NCBI GenBank assembly: GCA_963807355.1
Contig: CAWEBX010000007.1
Span: 62,001 to 126,000 of the forward strand
Source: Nitrobacter sp963807355
Lineage (GTDB): Bacteria; Pseudomonadota; Alphaproteobacteria; Rhizobiales; Xanthobacteraceae
Direction: 5' to 3'
DNA: 64,000 nucleotides
Below are positions 57,538 to 64,000 of the stretch, one piece after another. Below the pieces are notes generated by a model. It ran no database searches and was not told the DNA's origin. It worked only from the letters and a program-made list of their open reading frames with translations. A program made the translations under genes and the position numbers. Position 1 is the stretch's first letter. Each line of letters opens with the position of its first letter.

Positions 57538-58616
57538 TGCAAAAATCTCGCGCCGTGCGTTTGCGACGGGGCTTGCCGTTCTCGGTTTCGGACGAAGAAC
57601 CTCGCTGGCTCAGAACTTCGCTGGACTTGGCGGTGATGCTTCCGGATTCGCTTCGGTGATACCCGGCAGGAGTTTCGAATTTCCCTACGATCACGGTCCG
57701 CATCCGGATTACCGCATCGAATGGTGGTATCTCACCGCCAATCTCAAAGACAGCGCCGGCCATGCGCTCGGTGTGCAGTGGACGTTGTTTCGCCAGGCGA
57801 TTCAGCCAGGACCGCAACGCGAAGGTTGGGCGAACCAGCAAGTCTGGATGGGCCATACCGCCGTAACCCGCGCCGATACGCATCGCTATAGCGAAGCGTT
57901 TGCACGCGGCGGCGTGGGCCAGGCCGGCGTGGAAGCGGCCCCCTTTCACGGCTGGATCAATTCATGGCAAATGCGCGGGATCGATCGTATGTCGGCGATG
58001 AACGTCGCGCCGCTTGAGGTCAACGCATCGAGTGCAGAGTTCAGTTATGCGCTGAGGCTTGAGGCAGACAGAGCTCTCGTGCTCCAGGGCGAGGCCGGCT
58101 ACAGCGTGAAATCCGAACGCGGGCAGGCGTCCTACTATTACAGTCAGCCGCATTTCACGGCGGCGGGGACCGTCACGATCGACGGCAAGCCCGTCAATGT
58201 TACCGGACAGGCCTGGATGGACCGCGAATGGAGCAGCCAGCCGCTGGCCTCCGATCAGACAGGATGGGACTGGTTCTCGCTGCACCTTGAGACCGGCGAA
58301 AAAGCTGATGCTGTATCGCCTGCGACAAGCCCAAGGTCAGCCCTACCTTACGGGTAACTGGATCGGCTTGGACGGGCAGTCGGTTGCGCTCGCTTCCAGG
58401 TCCATTGAAATGGTCCCGACAGTCACAACCGAAGTCGCGGATCGCATGCTGCCGACAAGCTGGCGTATCGTCGTTCGCGATCGGGCGCTGACGATCGAAA
58501 CGGTCCCGCTGAATCCAAAGAGCTGGATGGGAACGCGTTTTTCCTACTGGGAAGGCCCGGTGAGCTTCACGGGCACCCACCATGGTGTCGGGTATCTGGA
58601 AATGACAGGTTATTGA
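57527..58616 (+). pseudogene. AttH-like lipocalin-fold secreted protein, 1-nt frameshift
   Basis: ATG 57527 lies inside the permease end. A Tat-type signal (SRRAFATGLAVLGFG) is followed by FEFPYDHGPHPDYRIEWWYL, GVQWTLFRQAI, WMGHTAVTRADTHRY and VTGQAWMDREWSSQPLA, the AttH/CrtC-like domain. In an A5 run at 58299-58303 one extra A breaks the frame. The next frame continues LMLYRLRQAQGQPYLTGNW to PVSFTGTHHGVGYLEMTGY. Restored length is about 362, normal for the family. It is the predicted periplasmic partner of the upstream ABC pair, as in att-type loci. Confidence 0.8.
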
Positions 58617-58697
58617 TCGAAGTTGTCAGCCATTCGATCACGAGAGGTCGTTGTTCGACGGGGAGTAACTCGCCGTCCGCGTGGAACAGATTCGGAT

Positions 58698-59009
58698 ATG
58701 CCTAATCCAATTTTGCTCGCCCGTGCCACGACGAAAGGGACCATTCAGAATTTTACTGGCGGACTAGCGCAGATGCTCGCGGAAAAGTCCATCCGCGTGA
58801 ATGCCGTCGCGCCTGGCCCGATCTGGACCCTGTTGATTCCCTCGACCATGCCGGAGGAGGTCGTGACCGACTTTGGCAAGCAGGTTCCGATGAAGTGCCC
58901 GGGGCAGCCCGCGGAACTGGCAACTGCCTATGTCATGCTGGCTGATCCGCTCTCGAGTTATACGTCCGGCACCACCGTGGCGGTGACCGGGGGTAGACCT
59001 TTCATCTGA
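58698..59009 (+). pseudogene. Short-chain dehydrogenase C-terminal fragment
   Basis: 103 residues matching the second half of an SDR: ARATTKGTIQNFTGGLAQML, RVNAVAPGPIWTLLIP, AELATAYVMLAD and SGTTVAVTGGRPF. The whole Rossmann GxxxGxG part and the catalytic Ser are absent, and the catalytic Tyr of the YxxxK motif reads Arg (RATTK). It is a decayed relic. Confidence 0.8.
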
Positions 59010-59090
59010 AAGTGAATGAGGCGACGGCGGTGCGAGGAGACGATTTTCCTTCCTCAACGTTGTTAGTTCGCAGGAGAGAGGGAAAGAACA

Positions 59091-59309
59091 ATGGCATACG
59101 CTTTATTCTATCAGGATCAACGCATCGGTGCAGCCGCGCCCACCGAGCTTGAGGCATGGAGGCGAGCGCTGCACTCAGGTCTCATTACGAATATCCCCGT
59201 CTCGGATCACCGGAAAGTTCAGGTGTTGCAGCGTGGTCTTTACGTCAAGCAGGTGAACGAAGACCTTGAGCACCGGTCCGACCGGGAACTTTCGACCGAA
59301 ATCTCCTAG
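59091..59309 (+). CDS. Small hypothetical protein
   Basis: 72 residues with a good GGAGAGAGG ribosome site before the ATG. ALFYQDQRIGAAAPTELEAW and VSDHRKVQVLQRGLYVKQV; small, soluble, alpha/beta. Of a type found in Bradyrhizobium relatives; function unknown. Confidence 0.55.
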   Translation: MAYALFYQDQRIGAAAPTELEAWRRALHSGLITNIPVSDHRKVQVLQRGLYVKQVNEDLEHRSDRELSTEIS

Positions 59310-59428
59310 GCTGCCGACGCGGGATGCCCTGCATCCTTTTATATGCTCACTCCGCGCGGGGCTCTTGCTGCGCTCCCGTTGTCCAACAACGGACCAGCGA
59401 TGCCGTCTTTTGCATTTCGTTGAAGCGC

Positions 59429-59752
59429 TCAGTCGTTTTCGGATTTATCCCGAAAAAGTGCAGCATTGACCAGAATCATCAGGCCGATCGGGGTCGTTGT
59501 GAGGACGAGAACAATGATAAGGAGCTCATGCAGGACCGGACCCGTTCCTAGCGCGGAGAAGTAGATCATCGACGCGATGGCGATGAAGGCTGTTCCCAAA
59601 GTGGTCCCCAGGGTGGGCGCGTGGACCCGTTCGTAAAAGGTCCGGAGGCGTAGCAGGCCGAGCGAGCCGACCAACGTGCCCGCAGCTCCGCTGACCAGGA
59701 AAACCGCCGTCAGGACGGCTGGCAGCGCAGAAAGTTCGCCTGCTGCACTCAC
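59429..59752 (-). CDS. mrpG: MrpG/PhaG, Na+/H+ antiporter subunit G
   Basis: 107 residues from a GTG overlapping the mrpF stop by 4 bp. Three membrane helices with GAAGTLVGSLGLLRLRTFYE and VHAPTLGTTLGT, the MnhG/PhaG family signature. Last gene of the leftward mrp operon. The complex exchanges Na+ or K+ for protons in the inner membrane. Confidence 0.92.
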   Translation of the reverse strand: MSAAGELSALPAVLTAVFLVSGAAGTLVGSLGLLRLRTFYERVHAPTLGTTLGTAFIAIASMIYFSALGTGPVLHELLIIVLVLTTTPIGLMILVNAALFRDKSEND

Positions 59753-60027
59753 TCGATGACCTCCCCGCGAAGCAGGAATTTGGCAAGGACCACAGTGCTC
59801 ACGAAACCAAGCAGAGCGATGATCAAGGCTGCTTCGAAGTAAAGCGTGCTGCCTGTTCTTATGCCCAAGGTGAGAAGCAGCAACATCGCATTCACATACA
59901 GGCTGTCGAAGCCTACGACGCGATCCTGTGCTCTTGGTCCCCGGAGGATGCGGAAGGCGGCGCATGCCATCGCGCAGCCGAGCAGGATCTGTGCCGTGGT
60001 GACCGACCAAGCGAGCATCATGCTCAT
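59749..60027 (-). CDS. mrpF: MrpF/PhaF, antiporter subunit F
   Basis: 92 residues from the ATG that overlaps the mrpE stop (ATGA). Three membrane helices and the family motif RILRGPRAQDRVVGFD, then NAMLLLLTLGIRTG. Typical size for MrpF. Confidence 0.92.
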   Translation of the reverse strand: MSMMLAWSVTTAQILLGCAMACAAFRILRGPRAQDRVVGFDSLYVNAMLLLLTLGIRTGSTLYFEAALIIALLGFVSTVVLAKFLLRGEVIE

Positions 60028-60512
60028 GTGAAGATCTCCATCAGCCGCCGCTCGTAACGTTCCTTTATAAGGCCGACCCATTCGGATTCATTGACCAGAT
60101 CAAGGACATGGATGGTCAAGATGCCGCTTGCTTCGTTGAAGTCCACCCACAGAGTCCCCGGCGTCGATGTGATGATGCAAGCGAGCGCTGCCAGCCCATA
60201 AGGGTCGCGAAGGTCAAGCGGGATTTCCACAAAGCCTGCAGTCCTTTCTTTTCGTTTCGTCTCGAGGATGATGCGGGCGACGGCGATATTGGACTTCACG
60301 ATATCGACGAAGACGAGAGCAGCGAGAAGGAGGATTCGATCCGGTCGCCGTGGATACGCTTTCGGCGGCTGCAATGCTGCGAGCCCCCATCCGCCGATAA
60401 GGGCCACGGCGCTGCCTAAAAGAAAATGCCCCGGCGAAAGCGTCTGATTGAGCAGCAGCCAGAAAGCAAGGAGACTGGCGCTAACTATGGGAAACGGCAG
60501 CACGCGGGTCAT
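60024..60512 (-). CDS. mrpE: MrpE/PhaE, antiporter subunit E
   Basis: 162 residues. N-terminal membrane helices (LLAFWLLLNQTLSPGHFLLG) and the soluble C-terminal domain with LDLRDPYGLAALACIITSTP and GTLWVDF, the MnhE signature. Overlaps mrpD by 4 bp upstream and mrpF by 4 bp downstream. Confidence 0.92.
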   Translation of the reverse strand: MTRVLPFPIVSASLLAFWLLLNQTLSPGHFLLGSAVALIGGWGLAALQPPKAYPRRPDRILLLAALVFVDIVKSNIAVARIILETKRKERTAGFVEIPLDLRDPYGLAALACIITSTPGTLWVDFNEASGILTIHVLDLVNESEWVGLIKERYERRLMEIFT

Positions 60513-62116
60513 GTCGGCCCCCTTGAGTCGTCGGGCTTGACAGGAGAATCCAGAACTCGCCGGACATAGTGGTGAGGAGCATGCAGCGATTGCGCCGTCG
60601 CCTGCATGAATCGCATAACCGGACCCGCCTTAACCGTCTGAATTGCGCAAAGCAGCAAGAGGGCCGCAACGGGCGCCATCTCGATAAGGCGGACGCGTGG
60701 TATGGTGCGGTCCGGCGAAGCCCAGAACGAACGGATGCCGGCGCGCGTCATGGCGATCAGCGCCGCAAGTCCTGAAACGATCAACAGGAAAAGCAAAATC
60801 CATGTGGCCGGGGAGAGGGCGCCGGTCGGAGAGTGGAAGGCGGCCGTCAGGATCGCGAATTTAGCGACGAAGCCGGAGAGGGGCGGCAAGCCCGAAATGA
60901 CCACGGCGCAGCCGATGAAAGCCACACCAAGGATGCCGATCGTCGCCGGGATCGCAATTCCGGTTTCCGGCAAAATCTCGGAATCATCCTCATCGCCATA
61001 GAGTTCCCGGGTTACCGCAAGCACGTCAGCACCCGGTTCGCGGCCACGCTCGACCAGTTCGATCAGAAGAAAAAAAGCACCCAGGCCGAGTGTCGAACTG
61101 ATGAGGTAGAACAGGGCGGCGCCGGTCACGCTCACTTGTCCCAAGCCGATGGCGGCCAGTATTGTGCCCGACGATACCAGCACCGAAAAGGCGGCGAGTC
61201 GCGCCATGTCCTGCGACGCGAGGCTCCCGATCGCACCGAACGCCACTGTCGCCATGCCGCCCAGCAGCAGCAACTGATCGCCGAATTGCGCCGACGCTCC
61301 CGCATCATCACCGAACAACAGCAGCGATAGCCGCAGCACGAGGTAGGCGCCGACCTTCGTCAGGACGGCAAAAATCGCCGCCACCGGCGGCGGCGCGGCC
61401 GAATAGGTGCTTGGGAGCCAAAAGCACAGCGGCCACATTCCAGCCTTGACGAGAAACGCAATGCCAAGGATGCCCGCTCCTGCCTCCAGCAGTCCGCGGT
61501 CCGCCGCGCTGACCGCCGGAATGCGCGTGGCCAGATCCGCCATGTTGAGCGTGCCGGTCACGCCGTAGATCAGGCTGACGCCGATCAAAAACAGCAGCGA
61601 CGCCGCGAGGTTGACAACGATATAATGTAACCCGGCCTTGACCCTGGCCGTTCCCGAGCCGTGCAGCGCCAGACCGTAGGACGCCGCAAGCAGAACCTCG
61701 ACGAAAACAAACAGGTTGAAGAGATCGCCAGTGAGGAAAGCACCGTTGATTCCCATCAGCAGGAGCTGAAACAAGGGATGGAACAGCACCCCCGCGCGGT
61801 GCCAGCGCGCCAGAGAGAATACAGCCGCCGCCGCTGCGAGGAGACTGGTTAGCAGCAGCATGAGCGTGGCCAGCCGATCCACAACGAGTACGATGGCGAA
61901 GGGGGCGGGCCAGTCGCCCAGGCGATAGACGCCCGCGACGCCCGTCAGAGCAACGTCGGCGGCGCGCAGGAGTATGATGGAAATCGCCACCAGCGCGAAC
62001 GTCGTCACGATATTAAGTGCGGCGCTGACGTTGCGGCGTTGCTCTCCTCCAAAAGCCAACATGATCGCGGCGGCGAACAGCGGCAGCACGATCGGTGCGA
62101 TCATCAGATGGTTCAC
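60509..62116 (-). CDS. mrpD: MrpD/PhaD, antiporter subunit D
   Basis: 535 residues with about 14 membrane helices, homologous to the proton-pumping NuoM/N subunits of complex I. Motifs: INGAFLTGDLFNLFVFVEVL with the key Glu, VKAGMWPLCFWLPSTYS with the conserved Lys, and TKVGAYLVLRLS. Forms one of the two ion channels of the complex together with MrpA. Two bases separate it from mrpC. Confidence 0.94.
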   Translation of the reverse strand: MNHLMIAPIVLPLFAAAIMLAFGGEQRRNVSAALNIVTTFALVAISIILLRAADVALTGVAGVYRLGDWPAPFAIVLVVDRLATLMLLLTSLLAAAAAVFSLARWHRAGVLFHPLFQLLLMGINGAFLTGDLFNLFVFVEVLLAASYGLALHGSGTARVKAGLHYIVVNLAASLLFLIGVSLIYGVTGTLNMADLATRIPAVSAADRGLLEAGAGILGIAFLVKAGMWPLCFWLPSTYSAAPPPVAAIFAVLTKVGAYLVLRLSLLLFGDDAGASAQFGDQLLLLGGMATVAFGAIGSLASQDMARLAAFSVLVSSGTILAAIGLGQVSVTGAALFYLISSTLGLGAFFLLIELVERGREPGADVLAVTRELYGDEDDSEILPETGIAIPATIGILGVAFIGCAVVISGLPPLSGFVAKFAILTAAFHSPTGALSPATWILLFLLIVSGLAALIAMTRAGIRSFWASPDRTIPRVRLIEMAPVAALLLLCAIQTVKAGPVMRFMQATAQSLHAPHHYVRRVLDSPVKPDDSRGPT

Positions 62117-62118
62117 GA

Positions 62119-62457
62119 CTACGGCTCCCGTCCGTCGACGTGGTCGGTCCCTGTCAGACCGCGTGATGCGAGCAGCACGACCAGAAATAGCGCAGTGGTC
62201 GCGAAGCTGATGACGATGGCCGTGAGAACGAGGGCTTGTGGTAACGGATCCGAAAGGCTGGTGATGTCATCAGATGCATGCGCCCCCAGGATCGGAGCGG
62301 CGTCGATTTTAAGCCGCCCCATCGCGATAATGAAAAGATTGACCGCATAAGAGAGCAATGACAGGCCGATGATCACCTGAAACGTGCGCGGTCGAAGCAG
62401 CAACCAAACGCCGGAACCCGCAAGCACGCCGATGCCAATAGCAAGTACGATCTCCAC
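62119..62457 (-). CDS. mrpC: MrpC/PhaC, antiporter subunit C (NuoK-like)
   Basis: 112 residues from a GTG that shares one base with the mrpA stop. Three membrane helices: IVLAIGIGVLAGSGVWLLL, VIIGLSLLSYAVNLFIIAMG and a late LTAIVISFATTALFLVVLL, the MnhC/NuoK family. DPLPQALVLTAIVISF is the signature. Confidence 0.93.
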   Translation of the reverse strand: MEIVLAIGIGVLAGSGVWLLLRPRTFQVIIGLSLLSYAVNLFIIAMGRLKIDAAPILGAHASDDITSLSDPLPQALVLTAIVISFATTALFLVVLLASRGLTGTDHVDGREP

Positions 62458-64000
62458 TACCCCACCTCAGCCGTTGGAGAGGCGACGGATGCACGGCTGG
62501 AAGGTGTCCGATGACTGCGCACGGTCTGATGCGCGATCGCGATCAACATCAGGACGGTGGCGCCGACGACCAATGCAAATACGCCGATGTCGAACAGCAG
62601 TGCGCTCGCCACGGGAATCGAGCCGATCCAGGGAACTTCGAGGTATGAGAACGACGAACTCAGGAAAGGCCGTTCGAACAACCATGCGGCCGCTCCCACG
62701 CAGGCCGTTATGAGTAGGCCCGCGCCCATCCAGTGCACAGGCAGAATGCGCAGATGTGCCTCCGTCCAGGTGGTTCCGCGAGCGACGTACTGGAGAATGA
62801 ATGCCACGGCCATCGTGATGCCCGCGACAAATCCCCCCCCGGGCAGATCGTGCCCCCGCAGAAGGAGGAAAATCGCGGTCGTGCAAGTCACTGGGAAAAG
62901 CATGGCCATCATGAGCCGAGGGATGGTCATCGCGCTCTTGAGCGTGTCACCCTTCTCACGAGTGGGTTGAGCCTCATCGTAGAGATCTTGACTGTGCTGC
63001 TGCTCTGGCACGGAAATACTCTCGGCAGCAGGCCGAAATCGCCGCAGCAATGCATAGACGGTCAGCGCGACGATGCCGAGCACGGTGATCTCGCCGAACG
63101 TGTCGAACGCGCGAAAGTCTACGAGGATGACATTTACAATGTTGGTCCCACCGCCTAGCGCGTATGCGTTCTCGACAAAGAACCTCGCGATGCTGTCAGG
63201 CTCGGCTCGTGTCATGACCGCGTAGGCCAGCGCCCCCAAACCGGCTCCGAATGCGGTCGCGATGCCGATGTCGCGGAAGCGGCGCCAATTGGAATCGCGT
63301 TCCGGCGCGTCGGCCGCGGAAAATTTCTCGATGCGTTTCGGTAGCCAACGCAGTCCGAGAAGGAGCAATACAGTGGTGACGGTCTCGACCACCAGCTGGG
63401 TCAGTGCGAGATCAGGCGCGGCCAGCCAAACGAAGCTGACACACGTCACCAGACCCGCGCCGCCCACGAAAATGAGAGCCGCAAAGCGATGGAATTTGCC
63501 CTGGTAAGCCGCGGCCAGCGCGCAGGCGCCTCCGATAGCCCAGATCAGCGCGAATGCGACATCGAAAGACGTTCGCGCCTCTCTCCCAAACTCGATGCCG
63601 TGAGCGAACATCGGCGCCAGGCCAACCAGCAAAGCCGCGCAGAACAGCAGTCGCAACTGTGGCTGCAAGCCGCGCGTGCCAAGCAACTCCTCTAACCGTC
63701 TTGCGAACTGCCACGAGACGGCGACGAGCACGCGGTCGAAAATGCGCTGACCTTGGATATACCGCAGCAGTGGCGGTCCTTTAGCAACGAGCAGATATGA
63801 CCTGAACGTCAAATAGATAGCCACGCCGCCGGAAATCGCGACCAGGCTCATCAGGAACTCGGGAGTAAAGCCGTGCCAGATTGCAAGGCTGTAAGTGGGA
63901 ATGGCGTCGCCAAGGACAGCGTGGAGCGCGGTTCGGAGCAGGGGGCCGATTGTAAGGCTGGGCACAATGCCGACAAGGAGACAGGCAAGAACGAGGAGCC
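62457..64000 (-). CDS. mrpA: MrpA-MrpB fusion, antiporter subunit A/B (C-terminal part; runs off the window)
   Basis: About 514 residues to the window edge; the frame remains open beyond 64000, where the N-terminal NuoL-like half should lie. The present part has the MrpA C-terminal helices (LAAPDLALTQLVVETVTTVL and GGGTNIVNVILVDFRAFDTF), then GEITVLGIVALTVYALLRR. After a polar linker (about 330-360 from the edge) comes a MrpB-like domain with LLRGHDLPGGGFVAGITMA. The A-B fusion, with no separate mrpB, is the rhizobial PhaAB type. Confidence 0.92.
   Translation of the reverse strand, partial: LLVLACLLVGIVPSLTIGPLLRTALHAVLGDAIPTYSLAIWHGFTPEFLMSLVAISGGVAIYLTFRSYLLVAKGPPLLRYIQGQRIFDRVLVAVSWQFARRLEELLGTRGLQPQLRLLFCAALLVGLAPMFAHGIEFGREARTSFDVAFALIWAIGGACALAAAYQGKFHRFAALIFVGGAGLVTCVSFVWLAAPDLALTQLVVETVTTVLLLLGLRWLPKRIEKFSAADAPERDSNWRRFRDIGIATAFGAGLGALAYAVMTRAEPDSIARFFVENAYALGGGTNIVNVILVDFRAFDTFGEITVLGIVALTVYALLRRFRPAAESISVPEQQHSQDLYDEAQPTREKGDTLKSAMTIPRLMMAMLFPVTCTTAIFLLLRGHDLPGGGFVAGITMAVAFILQYVARGTTWTEAHLRILPVHWMGAGLLITACVGAAAWLFERPFLSSSFSYLEVPWIGSIPVASALLFDIGVFALVVGATVLMLIAIAHQTVRSHRTPSSRASVASPTAEVG

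Overview
The window is high-GC chromosomal DNA from an alphaproteobacterium of the Bradyrhizobium/Rhodopseudomonas/Nitrobacter group (Nitrobacteraceae). The signs are the gene content (TrcR/DUF1013 regulator, TIGR02301 protein, NdvA-type glucan exporter, fused MrpA-MrpB subunit), short intergenic palindromes of the type seen in that family, and GGAAC/CGTT and GTTC-N7-GTTC promoter motifs. A Calvin-cycle cluster (cbbR, cbbF, cbbP, cbbA) shows autotrophic potential. With a NarK-like nitrate/nitrite porter it makes Nitrobacter or a close relative a reasonable but unproven guess.

Layout. 0-20.5 kb is ordinary housekeeping: the end of pal and cpoB/ybgF, a VOC protein, tilS, ftsH, ppdK, a SleB-type wall hydrolase, a leftward ygfZ-tag-HD operon with a candidate LexA box in front of it, pyrC, small hypothetical genes, a Nudix hydrolase, an SRAP protein, an FAD-linked 2-hydroxyacid dehydrogenase and Sua5. 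tRNA-Pro(CGG) follows at 20509-20585. The last 48 bp of this tRNA gene are repeated exactly at 27382-27429. The 6.8 kb between the copies is a wrecked tailed-phage prophage: a frameshifted primase-polymerase, a C18G8 tract, a terminase small subunit fused by deletion to an S49 head-maturation protease, small virion genes, a tail-assembly chaperone with a T7 slippery site and an open -1 frame, a truncated tape-measure gene, a fragment of a hybrid histidine kinase, and a twice-frameshifted tyrosine integrase next to the right repeat.

27.7-32 kb is the cbb cluster: cbbR divergent from cbbF-cbbP-cbbA, without RuBisCO or transketolase. 32.5-46 kb returns to housekeeping: a small lipoprotein, trcR, ispH, thrB-rnhA, a peroxiredoxin, a DUF924 protein, an acyl-CoA ligase, a D,D-carboxypeptidase, NdvA, an orphan ABC substrate-binding protein and a DedA-like protein. 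Three of these (trcR, rnhA, the substrate-binding protein) carry what looks like one extra base each, as does the attH-like gene at 58.3 kb. Shared sequencing error is as likely as real decay.

46-59.3 kb is more accessory and partly decayed: a type III polyketide synthase with a methyltransferase (BpsAB-like), PRC-barrel proteins, the NarK-like porter behind a perfect palindrome, a pqqC/pqqE deletion relic abutting an N-terminally truncated LodB/GoxB-like flavoprotein, a PRC-barrel relic that keeps a canonical EcfG-type promoter, a flavin split-barrel protein, and an ABC ATPase/FtsX-type permease/AttH-like export cassette. The window ends inside a leftward mrpABCDEFG Na+/H+ antiporter operon. 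I found no CRISPR array and no insertion sequence; the only RNA gene is tRNA-Pro.
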